Source of the DNA: an uncultured Nitrosomonadaceae bacterium
GTDB lineage: Bacteria > Pseudomonadota > Gammaproteobacteria > Burkholderiales > Nitrosomonadaceae
Reading direction: 5' to 3'
Assembly (NCBI GenBank): GCA_943787405.1
Contig: CALSMH010000003.1
Coordinates: forward strand, 124,001-188,000
Length of the DNA stretch: 64,000 bases
Shown: positions 18,394 to 28,519 of the stretch, in pieces
Layout: the number at the start of each line of letters is the position of its first letter
Position numbering within the stretch: the stretch's first letter is position 1
The notes under the pieces: model-generated
Told to the model about the DNA's origin: nothing
Seen by the model: only the letters and a program-made list of their open reading frames with translations
Databases searched by the model: none
Made by a program: the position numbers and the translations under genes

Positions 18394-20046
18394 GTGTCAT
18401 TTGAAAATCTTAATCTACACCCTGATATAAATAGAGCTATTGTTGATTCAGGCTATACCACGCCAACACCAATTCAAGAACAAGCTATTCCAGAACTTCT
18501 AGCTGGTCACGATATAATGGCTTCGGCACAGACTGGGACTGGAAAAACTGCTGCATTTATGTTGCCTTCACTCCATCGCCTCGCCACTCCTTCCAAAATT
18601 AATTGTCGTGGCCCCCGCATACTAGTGTTAACACCAACACGTGAGCTTGCGCTTCAGGTATCAGAGGCTGCCAGCAAATATGGGAAATATATAAACCGCA
18701 TTAAAGTTGTTAGCATTCTTGGTGGTATGCCTTATCCGCTACAAAACAAGCTATTGTCTCAGCCAGTAGATATCCTTGTGGCCACACCGGGTCGCTTGAT
18801 TGATCATATCCAGCGAGGGCGAATAGATTTTTCTCGATTAGAAATGTTAGTTTTAGATGAAGCAGATCGTATGCTTGATATGGGCTTTATTGATGATGTT
18901 GAAAAAATTGCTAGATCCATACCAAACAGCCATCAAACCTTATTGTTCTCTGCTACTCTAGATAGTTCCATAACAAGAGTTGCGAACCGTCTATTAAAAT
19001 CCCCAAAGAGAATCAAAATTGCAGCGCAACAAACAAAAATGGATAACATTGAGCAAAGACTGCATTATGTGGATGACATGTCGCACAAAAAGAAACTCCT
19101 AGAATATTTATTAAGTGACGCTGATTTGAAGCAGGCCATTGTATTTACTGCAACTAAAAGAGATGCTGATACACTCGCGGACAATCTCTCTGCTCAAGGT
19201 CATGTGGCTTCTGCATTACATGGTGATATGAATCAAAGAGAGAGAAATCGCACTCTTACTAAACTTCGGAATGGGAGGCTACGAATACTAGTTGCTACGG
19301 ACGTGGCAGCTAGAGGCATTGACGTCGCTGGAATTACTCATGTGGTAAATTTTGATCTTCCAAAATTTGCTGAAGATTATGTTCATCGTATTGGGCGTAC
19401 TGGCCGAGCAGGGGCGTCTGGAATAGCCGTTTCATTTGCTTCTACTAGTAAAGACGGGCCCCATCTAAAAAAGATTGAACGGTTCACGGGACACCGAATA
19501 ACTTCTCATGTTATTCCTGGCCTAGAGCCAAGGAATAAGCCACGACCTGTTAGCAACAGAACATCAAGAACTACCCCCACAATTGCTCGTAAGCGTAACC
19601 GTAGTGCATCGTGGTCAGATAATAGCAATGGAAGGAGTTTTAGTAGCTCGAACAGAAATCGTTCTAATGAACGGACCTATTCACCATCGAATAATACCGA
19701 CAGTAGGAATCCTAATGATGTAAATGGAAATCGACTGATTAATCGTAGTACTTCGTTGGAAAATAATGGTAACAGTAGAAATTTTAATAGTGCAAAAACA
19801 AATAATTACAATAGCCATCCTAATTCATGGACGAATAATAGTGGCAATAGAAACATCAGCAATCCTAATGGAAACCAATACAATAAATATAGCAACTCAT
19901 CAACAGCAGATAGCAATAGAAAAAGATTTAATGACAGTGGCACTAATGAGCGTCGCAGTAGAAACCGAACTCGTTCATTTAGTAGTGCTAACAGAATAAA
20001 CTCAGATAGAAATGGAAACTCCAATGCCAATGTAAAAATAAAATAA
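18394..20046 (+). CDS. rhlE: DEAD-box RNA helicase, RhlE type, with Asn/Ser/Arg-rich tail
   Basis: An ATP-dependent RNA helicase for ribosome assembly or RNA turnover, often cold-induced. The first codon is GTG at 18394 with AGGA eight bases upstream. The core has the Q motif (TPTPIQEQ), AQTGTGKT (45-52), PTRELALQ, LVLDEADRM, SAT and HRIGRTGR (near 330). After about residue 380 there is a 170-residue low-complexity tail of Asn, Ser, Arg and Gly. The tail is much more Asn-rich than the RG-rich tails usual for RhlE, and probably disordered. It is single-gene, convergent with the haemoglobin gene. Confidence 0.92.
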   Translation: MSFENLNLHPDINRAIVDSGYTTPTPIQEQAIPELLAGHDIMASAQTGTGKTAAFMLPSLHRLATPSKINCRGPRILVLTPTRELALQVSEAASKYGKYINRIKVVSILGGMPYPLQNKLLSQPVDILVATPGRLIDHIQRGRIDFSRLEMLVLDEADRMLDMGFIDDVEKIARSIPNSHQTLLFSATLDSSITRVANRLLKSPKRIKIAAQQTKMDNIEQRLHYVDDMSHKKKLLEYLLSDADLKQAIVFTATKRDADTLADNLSAQGHVASALHGDMNQRERNRTLTKLRNGRLRILVATDVAARGIDVAGITHVVNFDLPKFAEDYVHRIGRTGRAGASGIAVSFASTSKDGPHLKKIERFTGHRITSHVIPGLEPRNKPRPVSNRTSRTTPTIARKRNRSASWSDNSNGRSFSSSNRNRSNERTYSPSNNTDSRNPNDVNGNRLINRSTSLENNGNSRNFNSAKTNNYNSHPNSWTNNSGNRNISNPNGNQYNKYSNSSTADSNRKRFNDSGTNERRSRNRTRSFSSANRINSDRNGNSNANVKIK

Positions 20047-20095
20047 CCCTACACCACACACTATAGAAGTGTAGCAGTTATAACTACCTAGCCAT

Positions 20096-20482
20096 CTACT
20101 CAGGCTGATTGCGCATAAAATCAGCCGTTTGCTCAAATGCTAGCGTCAGACTTTTCCGTAACTGAATTTCTAATCCAATTTCCTCCATCGCTCTATTCAT
20201 ACAAGATAACCACTGATCACGCTCAGCTATCCCAATAGAGAATGGCAAATGTCGGGAACGTAATCGTGGCTCTCCATATTTCTCAATATATAAAGATGGA
20301 CCACCAGTCCAGCCAGACAGAAACATAAATAGTTTGTCGCGTGAATTATTTAGATCTTCTGGGTGTAGTTTTCGTATACCAAAATAATCTGGATCTTCAT
20401 CCATAAGATCATAAAAACAGTCTACAAGACGACGTAAGGCAATTTCGCCGCCTATTAATTTATACGCTTCTGAAAGATGCAA
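20096..20482 (-). CDS. Group II truncated haemoglobin
   Basis: A 128-residue 2-on-2 globin (TrHbII, GlbO-like), haem-binding, for oxygen or NO chemistry or redox sensing. Family features: GGEIALRRLVDCFYDLM at the start, FLSGWTGGPSLY, then RHLPFSIGIAERDQWLSCM, where the His is the proximal haem ligand and the Trp is the conserved TrHbII residue. The length is normal. It is the last gene of the leftward run accA-tilS-radA-ceramidase-like, 39 bases after the previous gene. Confidence 0.9.
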   Translation of the reverse strand: MHLSEAYKLIGGEIALRRLVDCFYDLMDEDPDYFGIRKLHPEDLNNSRDKLFMFLSGWTGGPSLYIEKYGEPRLRSRHLPFSIGIAERDQWLSCMNRAMEEIGLEIQLRKSLTLAFEQTADFMRNQPE

Positions 20483-20521
20483 TTGAATATCCTCTTAAAT
20501 TTTATGCAGAAAATTTATTTC

Positions 20522-21295
20522 TTATAATGGCCTGCGATTTTGTAAAATACGTACGATCTGAAAGACTGCCAGCCCTACAAGTAAATGTTTAACTGAATGT
20601 CCGCTTATTATTTTCCCTAAACTATAAATTTCATGATCTAAAGTTTCTGCAAGTTTAGCAAAGGCATAAAGAATTATTACCACATAGATACCTGCTCCTC
20701 CTGTGTATCTTGAGAAATAATATTTTGAAAGAAAGATAATCGCCAGAATAGAATAAATCTGTACAACAATATAATAATTTAGATTACCCAAGCCAGACTT
20801 TTCACTCCAATCCCAATAAATGACACTTCCCACTCCGGATAAAATCAGAAAAGGTAAGGAGATAAAACCAATATTTGCATTAATACGCTCAATCAATACA
20901 GTAGAAAGTAACGCCACGATTCCAATCGCAATTGGAATCCTATCCCAAACTAACCGAGCATTATCTGGGGCCAAATGATAGTAAATTGAGGCAAGGCTTG
21001 CCATAATCACACTTAGAAATAAAATAAAATAAGGCCATCGTTCTGAGAATTTAATAAAAGTTATATGTAAAAGAAATTCTCGTGGCCGCAGTAACCATAT
21101 AAGACCAATTAACCCAGGAAAGAAAATGAATATATTAGAAACAACATTAAAAAAATTTGGCATGCCAAAAAAAATCCGCTGATCTGCAAATTGATGATAA
21201 TCAACTGACTGGGAAATAGGCGGCATGAATATTGGAATTAATACCATGCCTGCTGATAAAATTCCAAATATCCAATATTGACTCTGACACCTCAT
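20522..21295 (-). CDS. Ceramidase-like seven-helix membrane protein (CREST superfamily)
   Basis: A 257-residue protein with about seven membrane helices. The placement of Ser, His and Asp residues matches the alkaline ceramidase/CREST hydrolase superfamily: NVVSN in an early helix, SIYYHLAPDNARLVWDRIP, and late SGHSVKHL with two His. In eukaryotic relatives these Ser/His/Asp residues bind Zn and hydrolyse ceramide or related amides. Bacterial copies are uncharacterised as far as I know. It follows radA by 32 bases and precedes the globin gene by 39, apparently in one operon. The substrate is unknown. Confidence 0.72.
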   Translation of the reverse strand: MRCQSQYWIFGILSAGMVLIPIFMPPISQSVDYHQFADQRIFFGMPNFFNVVSNIFIFFPGLIGLIWLLRPREFLLHITFIKFSERWPYFILFLSVIMASLASIYYHLAPDNARLVWDRIPIAIGIVALLSTVLIERINANIGFISLPFLILSGVGSVIYWDWSEKSGLGNLNYYIVVQIYSILAIIFLSKYYFSRYTGGAGIYVVIILYAFAKLAETLDHEIYSLGKIISGHSVKHLLVGLAVFQIVRILQNRRPL

Positions 21296-21327
21296 ACGAA
21301 TTCCCGCAGAAATTGATTGTTATCTGA

Positions 21328-22689
21328 TTAAGATGTTGTTTTTAATATATTCGTAACTGCATCTTTTAAGCGCTCTACTAGAATGATTTCAATACCGGGA
21401 ACCGGATGCTTGGGTTTATTGGCTTTAGGAATAATGGCTTGGGTGAATCCTAGTTTGGCCGCTTCTTTTAGTCTTTCCTGACCCCGCTGTACAGGGCGAA
21501 CTTCCCCTGCTAATCCCACTTCACCAAATACAATTGTTTTTTTTGGTAATGGTCTATTTTTCAGTGAAGAAACCATAGCAAGCAGCACCGCTAAATCTGC
21601 ACCTGGTTCAGTAATTTTTACTCCCCCCACAGCATTAACAAACACATCCTGATCAAAGCATGGAATCCCAACATGACGGTGTAATACTGCCAGCAGCATT
21701 GCAAGTCTATTCTGCTCCAACCCTACACTTAAACGTTTAGGACTTAATGCGTGTGACTTATCAATTAATGCCTGAATTTCAACTAATAACGGACGAGTCC
21801 CCTCTTGGGTCACCATCACACAGGATCCCGAAATTTCCTCTTCATGGCGGGCAAGAAATATTGCTGACGGATTGCTTACTTCGCGAAGTCCCTTCTCCGT
21901 CATTGCAAAAATACCTAATTCATTTATAGCACCAAACCTATTTTTAAAAGCACGAATCAAGCGAAAGCTAGATTGGGCATCACCTTCAAAGTAAAGTACA
22001 GTATCTACCATATGTTCAAGAACACGTGGCCCAGCAAGCGTACCTTCCTTAGTAACATGCCCTATTAAAATAATACAGGTTCCAGTCGCCTTAGCCATTC
22101 TCGTTAACTGAGAAGCACACTCACGCACCTGGGCAACAGACCCGGGAGCAGACTGCAATAAATCAGAATAAATTGTCTGAATAGAATCGATTACCGCAAC
22201 ATCAGGCCTGTTTTTAGCCAAAACCTCCTGAATTTTTTCGAGTTGTATCTCTGTCAACAAGTGTACATTTTTTGTAACAAGTGATAGTCGCTTAGCACGT
22301 AATGCAATTTGGCTAGCTGACTCTTCTCCGCTCACATACAGCACAAGCCGAGAATCAGACAAATAACTAAGTGCTTGCAATAATAAAGTAGACTTCCCTA
22401 TTCCAGGGTCACCACCTAATAAAATTACGCCCCCATCAATTAAACCACCCCCTAATACTCGATCAAACTCTATTATTCCAGTTGAATATCTTGGCTCTTC
22501 TCCTACTTTTACTTTCTCAAGGTTTTGAACATTACTAACTGCATTAGCATGAGAGAAACGTGTAGAATTCTTTTCTGCTACAGTCTCCACAAGAGTATTC
22601 CATAAATGGCAATGTGGGCATTGGCCCTGCCACTTAAGAGTTTTACCGCCACACTCAGTACAAGAATAAATTGATTTTGATTTGGCCAT
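21328..22689 (-). CDS. radA: DNA repair protein RadA (Sms)
   Basis: A RecA-related helicase that drives branch migration in homologous recombination. The 453-residue protein has an N-terminal C4 zinc finger (C10, C13, C24, C27), Walker A GGDPGIGKS at 92-100, the RadA-specific KNRFG at 249-253, and a C-terminal Lon-like domain (GGVKITEPGADLAVLLAMV). The length is standard. It lies 11 bases after tilS on the same strand, so the two are co-transcribed. Confidence 0.97.
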   Translation of the reverse strand: MAKSKSIYSCTECGGKTLKWQGQCPHCHLWNTLVETVAEKNSTRFSHANAVSNVQNLEKVKVGEEPRYSTGIIEFDRVLGGGLIDGGVILLGGDPGIGKSTLLLQALSYLSDSRLVLYVSGEESASQIALRAKRLSLVTKNVHLLTEIQLEKIQEVLAKNRPDVAVIDSIQTIYSDLLQSAPGSVAQVRECASQLTRMAKATGTCIILIGHVTKEGTLAGPRVLEHMVDTVLYFEGDAQSSFRLIRAFKNRFGAINELGIFAMTEKGLREVSNPSAIFLARHEEEISGSCVMVTQEGTRPLLVEIQALIDKSHALSPKRLSVGLEQNRLAMLLAVLHRHVGIPCFDQDVFVNAVGGVKITEPGADLAVLLAMVSSLKNRPLPKKTIVFGEVGLAGEVRPVQRGQERLKEAAKLGFTQAIIPKANKPKHPVPGIEIILVERLKDAVTNILKTTS

Positions 22690-22700
22690 TATAAAAATAA

Positions 22701-24080
22701 TTAATCAGAATTTGGGTGCCAACTTACTATTAAACCCGAATCAGAAGCCCCAGCTTGAAAGGCACAATCAACACCAATACCTGGTACCCATACAAGATTC
22801 TCACCACTAAAAAGTAAAGGCAGTGACTCTCTCTCCCACCAAGGAAATGATGCCTCCTGAAGCAAGTTTTTAAGACTACGACGGGGTCGATTACAGTCTG
22901 GACGCATGCGCTCTCCTCCTAATCGAGAGCGGATAAAAATTGGTTCTTTTTTTAACTTTTGCAGATTAATTCCTTTCCCTTTCTCACGTATAAATCTAAC
23001 TGCATCACCTTTATCAGTAATTTCTAATTTTTTTTCACCTTTCCATATGAATTTCCTTTCCTTATTTGGAGGTGTACTTATTTTTCCCACATAAACACTT
23101 CCCTTAAAGCAACGGACTTCGGTGTCTCCAAACGTAATATGTAATTTAGTATCTAAACGAGAAGAGAGTAATTGCCGCAGCATATCCTCTAGCTTAGCCG
23201 CACTAGGAAGAGAGGCACCACGCTGGGAAAGATCATATCGCAACAGATTTTTAGCACGTGGAAAACTTAATTTTCGCAATTTTTTAATTTGGATCTGATC
23301 CAAAACAAGACAATCTTCACTATCAAGCTTTGCAAGGTCATCCAACAGATAACTTGTTTCTGCCATATGCCGACTAGTGCGTAGAAAAATGTTGCGATAA
23401 GAAGGAAACTTTATTTCTAATAAAGGGAAAACTTTATGCCGCAAGTAATTCCTATCAAAAGATAGGTTATTATTACTCTCATCTATAATCCAACTCAATT
23501 TATAATTTTGAGCATAATCCTCAATCTCATTACGAGATACTTCAAGTAACGGCCTGAGAATCTGTGGCCCCAAACCAAAATCCTGCTCATCAATTTTTAA
23601 TACTTGATTTCTAACTACAGGCATTGCACCCAGTCCTTTAGCGCCTGCACCCCTTAGCATCTGTAACAGCAAAGTTTCGGCCTGATCATCGAGATGTTGC
23701 GCTAATACTACATAGTCTGCTTTGATATTTTTAAACTCTTGATAACGTGCGTCGCGAGCGTTAGCTTCTAAGCTTGTACCCGATAATTTTTTTATCTTTA
23801 ATTTGGCAGCCTCAATCGGGATGCTATTTCTACTGCACAAATCAAAACAAAATTTTTCCCATTTATTCGAGTTAGGACTAATGCCATGATTAACGTGGAA
23901 GGCTGTAAATTTAAATTTTAATTTAAAAGAAAGGGGAACAAGAATACTTAGTAAAACGACTGAGTCCAGCCCGCCACTTAACCCTAAAACCAAATGATCA
24001 TCTTTCTGAATCTGCTCGTGTAATACATTTTCAACACGACTAGAAACGTTATTTAGTTGGAGATCCCTTGAATTTGCCAT
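22701..24080 (-). CDS. tilS: tRNA(Ile)-lysidine synthetase
   Basis: Converts the wobble C34 of tRNA-Ile(CAU) to lysidine so that it reads AUA and is charged with Ile; essential. The PP-loop SGGLDS is at 35-40; the [17 protein letters not shown] strand and RDARYQEF and QHLDDQAET segments follow, then the C-terminal TilS domain ([17 protein letters not shown]). At 459 residues it is full length. The assigned start lies 32 bases inside the end of accA, giving tight coupling; no internal start would keep the N-terminal helix. Confidence 0.95.
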   Translation of the reverse strand: MANSRDLQLNNVSSRVENVLHEQIQKDDHLVLGLSGGLDSVVLLSILVPLSFKLKFKFTAFHVNHGISPNSNKWEKFCFDLCSRNSIPIEAAKLKIKKLSGTSLEANARDARYQEFKNIKADYVVLAQHLDDQAETLLLQMLRGAGAKGLGAMPVVRNQVLKIDEQDFGLGPQILRPLLEVSRNEIEDYAQNYKLSWIIDESNNNLSFDRNYLRHKVFPLLEIKFPSYRNIFLRTSRHMAETSYLLDDLAKLDSEDCLVLDQIQIKKLRKLSFPRAKNLLRYDLSQRGASLPSAAKLEDMLRQLLSSRLDTKLHITFGDTEVRCFKGSVYVGKISTPPNKERKFIWKGEKKLEITDKGDAVRFIREKGKGINLQKLKKEPIFIRSRLGGERMRPDCNRPRRSLKNLLQEASFPWWERESLPLLFSGENLVWVPGIGVDCAFQAGASDSGLIVSWHPNSD

Positions 24081-25017
24081 ATTCCATTAGCCGCCTAGAC
24101 CGCTTCTCTAGTAATTCTGTAAAGGCAATACTTTGTAATTGCTCAAGCGAGCCCTGTAATGAATTACTTACCAATTCCATGGTTGAAGAATAATCTCGGT
24201 GAGCACCACCGAGTGGCTCATCAATAATCTGATCAATGAGCCCCATGGTTTTTAGTCTTGAAGCAGTAATTCCCATAATTTTAGCAGCTTCTTCAGCTTT
24301 ATCTGCGCTTTTCCATAGTATGGAAGCACAGCCCTCAGGAGAAATCACAGAATATGTTGAATATTGCAACATATTAACTACATCGCCTACTGCTACAGCA
24401 AGAGCCCCACCTGAGCCTCCTTCACCAATAATAGTACAAATCACAGGCACTTTCAGTTCCGATAATACAAAAAGGTTTCGGCCGATTGCTTCAGATTGCC
24501 CTCGCTCCTCTGCTCCAATACCTGGATATGCACCGGGGGTATCAATAAACGTTAGCAATGGAATAGAAAATTTTTCTGCTAGATGCATAAAACGTAAAGC
24601 CTTACGATAACCTTCCGGTTTGGGCATCCCAAAATTACGATAAATTTTTTCTTTGGTATCACGCCCCTTCTGGTGACCAATCACCATAACCGTCTGCCCA
24701 TTAAAACGAGCCAAACCACCAATAATAGCAGGATCATCCGCGAAGCTCCGATCGCCATGCAATTCTTCAAAATTAGTAAATAGATGCTCTATATAATCCA
24801 ATGTATAAGGGCGCTGTGGATGTCGCCCAACTTGTGATATTTGCCATGGAGTGAGTTTTTCATATATGTCTTTGAGAAGTGTTCTACTTTTCTTCTCAAG
24901 ACGCTCAATTTCAGTTGAAATGTCCACATCAGAACCATTCTGAACAGAATGTAATTCTTCGATCTTTGCTTCAAGGTCAGCAATAGGTTGCTCAAATTCC
25001 AGAAAAATAGATTTCAT
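24049..25017 (-). CDS. accA: Acetyl-CoA carboxylase carboxyltransferase subunit alpha
   Basis: The alpha half of the carboxyltransferase that transfers CO2 from carboxybiotin to acetyl-CoA, the first step of fatty acid synthesis. The 322-residue crotonase-fold protein begins with the coiled helix [15 protein letters not shown] and contains [33 protein letters not shown] and [15 protein letters not shown], all typical. The partner accD is not in this window. It heads the accA-tilS-radA run; the accA-tilS order is usual in betaproteobacteria. The upstream gap of about 290 bases before the divergent ABC-F gene should hold both promoters. Confidence 0.97.
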   Translation of the reverse strand: MKSIFLEFEQPIADLEAKIEELHSVQNGSDVDISTEIERLEKKSRTLLKDIYEKLTPWQISQVGRHPQRPYTLDYIEHLFTNFEELHGDRSFADDPAIIGGLARFNGQTVMVIGHQKGRDTKEKIYRNFGMPKPEGYRKALRFMHLAEKFSIPLLTFIDTPGAYPGIGAEERGQSEAIGRNLFVLSELKVPVICTIIGEGGSGGALAVAVGDVVNMLQYSTYSVISPEGCASILWKSADKAEEAAKIMGITASRLKTMGLIDQIIDEPLGGAHRDYSSTMELVSNSLQGSLEQLQSIAFTELLEKRSRRLMEYGKFKGSPTK

Positions 25018-25308
25018 AGATCATAAGACATAATTTTGAAGCCATCATGATACATGATTTATGCCTTTATCAGCAGTCATGTTTATTTGAGTCCATTAAG
25101 GTCTTAATAATAAAATCTAGAATAGGTACATACTATATAGAAAAGAAGCAGCACATAATTACAAAAAATAATGCCTTATTTCTCACTAAAATATCACTAC
25201 AATTAGGTCTAATAATTTAATTATATTAAGAGAGTCTCGGAATTAGACATAAAACCATATAAAATGGCAGCTTTTTTACGTATGATTTTTGAAAGGTAAG
25301 GAAAAATT

Positions 25309-26913
25309 TTGATTAATACTGCCAATATCACCATGCAATTTGGTGCAAAGCCATTATTTGAAAATGTTTCAGTCAAATTTGGAGACGGTAATCGCTATGG
25401 CCTAATAGGTGCAAACGGCTGTGGGAAATCAACTTTTATGAAAATTCTTGGGGGTGATCTTGATCAAACCTCAGGGAATGTTAACGTTGATATAAACTCT
25501 CGCGTGGGAAAATTACGTCAAGACCAATTCGGTTTTGAAGACCGTGTGGTGCTAGATACCGTGATGATGGGTCATGATGAACTTTGGCTCGTAAAGGAAG
25601 AGCGTGATGCAATCTACGCAAATCCAGAAGCTGAAGAATCAGATTATATGCATGCTGCTGAGCTTGAAACTCGCTTTGGTGAACTTGATGGGTATTCAGC
25701 AGAGGCTCGGGCCGGAGAATTATTGCTAGGTGTTGGTATTCCACTATCTCAGCATCAGGGATTAATGAGTGAAGTTGCTCCTGGGCTAAAATTAAGAGTG
25801 CTACTTGCTCAAGCTTTATTCTCTAATCCAGAAATATTGTTATTAGATGAACCGACAAACAATCTTGATATTAATACTATTCGCTGGCTGGAAGACATAA
25901 TCAATGCAAGTAAAAGTACCATTGTAATAATTTCACATGACCGACATTTCCTTAATAGTGTATGCACACATATGGCCGATCTAGATTATGGCGAAATTCG
26001 CGTTTATCCGGGCAACTATGATGCCTATATGACTGCCTCTACCCAGGTTAGAGAGCGCATGCTCTCAAACAATGCAAAAAAGAAGTCTCAGATTGCTGAA
26101 TTACAATCATTTGTAAGCCGTTTTTCAGCTAATGCTTCAAAGGCAAGGCAAGCAACAAGCCGCGCCAAGCAAATAGAAAAAATAAAATTAGAAGATGTAA
26201 AACTATCCAGCCGTCAGTACCCATATATTCGCTTTGAAGTGGAAGATAAAGATAAACTATATCGATTGGCAGTATCCGTACAAAGCATTAGTAAACATTT
26301 TTCTGGCATGGAGAAACCACTATTCAAAAAATTTAGCATTAATATTGAGGCAGGTGAGAAGATTGCAATTATAGGGCCGAACGGTATTGGTAAAACTACA
26401 CTATTAAGGTCTTTATCTAATGAACTTAAGCCAGATGCGGGAGAGATCAAGTGGGCAGAAAAAGCACGCCATAGCCATTTTACCCAGGACCATGCTAAAG
26501 ACTTTGAAGTAAATGCCTCTCTTACTGAGTGGATGACTCAATGGAGGCAAATAACCGATGATGACCAGGCCGTACGTAGCGTATTAGGCAGACTGTTATT
26601 CTCAGGTGATGAGGTAGACAAATCAGTCAAAGTAATCTCAGGTGGTGAACAGGGGCGTATGCTATTTGGGAAAATTATGTTACAAAAATCAAATGTATTA
26701 CTTATGGATGAACCAACCAACCACCTCGATATGGAATCTATTGAATCACTTAATTCAGCGTTAGAAAAATACACAGGAACGTTAATCTTTGTTTCTCATG
26801 ATAGAGAGTTCGTATCTTCATTAGCAACTCGTATTATTGATATGAGGCCGGATGGGATCACTGATTTTAAAGGTAGTTATGAAGAATACTTAGTTGATCA
26901 GGGTGTAGAATAA
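25309..26913 (+). CDS. ABC-F family ATPase, YbiT type
   Basis: A cytosolic ABC-F protein with two nucleotide-binding domains and no membrane helices; the family acts on ribosomes, modulating translation. The start is TTG at 25309 with an AAGGTAAGGA ribosome site directly upstream. Walker A motifs are at 34-41 (GANGCGKS) and about 357 (GPNGIGKT), the second signature is ISGGEQG, and Walker B motifs are [11 protein letters not shown] and [10 protein letters not shown], with the inter-domain linker rich in Lys/Ala/Arg. The 534 residues match YbiT rather than EttA or Uup. Confidence 0.9.
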   Translation: MINTANITMQFGAKPLFENVSVKFGDGNRYGLIGANGCGKSTFMKILGGDLDQTSGNVNVDINSRVGKLRQDQFGFEDRVVLDTVMMGHDELWLVKEERDAIYANPEAEESDYMHAAELETRFGELDGYSAEARAGELLLGVGIPLSQHQGLMSEVAPGLKLRVLLAQALFSNPEILLLDEPTNNLDINTIRWLEDIINASKSTIVIISHDRHFLNSVCTHMADLDYGEIRVYPGNYDAYMTASTQVRERMLSNNAKKKSQIAELQSFVSRFSANASKARQATSRAKQIEKIKLEDVKLSSRQYPYIRFEVEDKDKLYRLAVSVQSISKHFSGMEKPLFKKFSINIEAGEKIAIIGPNGIGKTTLLRSLSNELKPDAGEIKWAEKARHSHFTQDHAKDFEVNASLTEWMTQWRQITDDDQAVRSVLGRLLFSGDEVDKSVKVISGGEQGRMLFGKIMLQKSNVLLMDEPTNHLDMESIESLNSALEKYTGTLIFVSHDREFVSSLATRIIDMRPDGITDFKGSYEEYLVDQGVE

Positions 26914-26937
26914 ATGTTCTCATTTTACTGATATTTA

Positions 26938-26964
26938 GACTAATTCTTCTTAAAAAAATTAGTC
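26938..26964. terminator. Possible bidirectional terminator between ybiT-type gene and ampD
   Basis: An 8-base perfect inverted repeat GACTAATT / AATTAGTC with an 11-base A/T-rich loop between two convergent genes. The position suits a terminator, but the stem is AT-rich and no clear T-run follows, so support is weak. Confidence 0.35.
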
Positions 26965-26989
26965 CTAGGTAGGTAATAATTTCACTTTC

Positions 26990-27556
26990 TTAGAAACTGC
27001 TATCCCCTACCCTCAATTTGGCGAGATGCAGGGCCTCCTGGTAATGATGCCAATCAAAATATGGCCCGGGATCTGTTTTCCGTTTCGGTGCGATATCTGA
27101 ATGGCCGATGATATCTGCAATTGGATAAGCCTTATTTAACTCTATTGTAAGAGCAACTAAAGCTGTATATTGGCTATCAGTAAAGGGGGTCGTATCACTA
27201 CCCTCCATCTCCACGCCTAAAGAAAAATCATTACAACATTCCTTCTCTCTCCAGCAAGACTTACCAGCATGCCAGGCACGCTTACCACAGGGAACAAACT
27301 GGATAATTTCACCACTTCGACGTACAAAAAAATGAGCAGATACTCTTAAGTCACGAATGATTTCATAATAGCTAGTACTTGGATTTGATTGGTTAGTAAA
27401 CAGATCAATCACACCGTCTCCTTCAAATACATCTGGCGGCATACTGATGTTATGTATTACTAATAAGCTGATTTCATTTCCTGGTGGACGATTATCACAA
27501 TTTGGCGAGGAAATAAATTGCACATCAGACAAATAACCTTCTTCATCAACCTTCAT
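26990..27556 (-). CDS. ampD: 1,6-anhydro-N-acetylmuramyl-L-alanine amidase AmpD
   Basis: A cytosolic zinc amidase that recycles peptidoglycan by cleaving anhydroMurNAc-peptides; in some species its loss induces AmpC beta-lactamase. The 188-residue amidase_2 domain has the first zinc His in LLVIHNISMPP (H35), a conserved HAGKSCWR, and GHSDIAPKRKTDPGP, where the second His, the catalytic Lys and the zinc Asp lie. The length is standard. It is convergent with the ABC-F gene and marks the left edge of the accessory region. Confidence 0.95.
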   Translation of the reverse strand: MKVDEEGYLSDVQFISSPNCDNRPPGNEISLLVIHNISMPPDVFEGDGVIDLFTNQSNPSTSYYEIIRDLRVSAHFFVRRSGEIIQFVPCGKRAWHAGKSCWREKECCNDFSLGVEMEGSDTTPFTDSQYTALVALTIELNKAYPIADIIGHSDIAPKRKTDPGPYFDWHHYQEALHLAKLRVGDSSF

Positions 27557-27851
27557 TAGGTGGCCTTTTTACTAGAGAATTAACGTAATTTAATCTGAAA
27601 ATTTTAAATAAAATAATTTTATTTGGCCTAAACCATTTAATTTTATCCCCATAGGCCGAGAAATATATCAAAATCTATTTAAATTAAATTTATCCTAATT
27701 TATATTATAAAATATTAACGATAGCTGAAAATAAATGCGGGGAAATATTATCAGTCTCCGCTCTTCAAGGGAAAAATAACTAGCTCTATTCAGCATACTA
27801 AATACATTAAATTACTACCAAATATACCTCTAATTAACTTACAAGAACATA

Positions 27852-28466
27852 ATGGCCTTTGCAAAAATTCTATATTGGATAACTACAATTATTGCTGTAA
27901 TTTTTCTTTATGGAGGTTTTGTATATTTAATTATTAGTCCGATAGCCCCAAATCAGGAAACACTTGAAAATTGCATGCAACTATTTGGGGAGAAAGAATC
28001 TCCTTTTTCAATCCTATGTGGAAAGCAACATACTGAAATTGTACAACCAATCTTGTTGCATCTATTGCCTTATCTGCCCGCAGGACTAATTCTAGGGTTT
28101 AGTAGACTATTTAACATTAATTTATATATGCCAGCTAACGTCTATCCTAATCGTATTGTCATAGGACTATTTTGGGTAGGTGTAATTGCAGCCATACTCG
28201 CAATTACGTTAACGCTATGGATCTCACTATATCTTGTTGACAAACCACCCTTATTGATTTTTATACCAATGATTATTTTTTCTGGCTGGCTATTTTCTCC
28301 GATATTATTTCAATATTTACTTGCACCAAGAGAGACAGTTCGTCATATGAGTGCACTTAGAGCTGGATTAGCCCTAATGTTTATTACGCCAATATTATCT
28401 GAGAGCTATTATTTCTTAAATTCAACTATTGAAACACTGCTAATAAAATCAGTGATAATTAGTTAA
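27852..28466 (+). CDS. Hypothetical integral membrane protein
   Basis: A 204-residue protein I do not recognise, with about five predicted helices (near 7-29, 71-90, 103-129, 135-155 and 165-187). Two Cys are close together in a non-membrane loop after the first helix (NCMQLFGEKE and SILCGKQ), which may form a disulphide in the periplasm. It is the only rightward gene in the region and is convergent with the vWA operon, 53 bases from its end. The A/T composition and codon use match the neighbours. The role and any link to the operon are unknown. Confidence 0.6.
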   Translation: MAFAKILYWITTIIAVIFLYGGFVYLIISPIAPNQETLENCMQLFGEKESPFSILCGKQHTEIVQPILLHLLPYLPAGLILGFSRLFNINLYMPANVYPNRIVIGLFWVGVIAAILAITLTLWISLYLVDKPPLLIFIPMIIFSGWLFSPILFQYLLAPRETVRHMSALRAGLALMFITPILSESYYFLNSTIETLLIKSVIIS

Positions 28467-28519
28467 TTCGCCCGCATCTCAAGAAATATATTCAAAATGT
28501 AATTTAACAAAAATATTAT

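Noticed and set aside
18186-18404. 72-codon frame before the helicase
   Set aside because: It runs through a repeat and overlaps the helicase start. There is no ribosome site or conserved feature.
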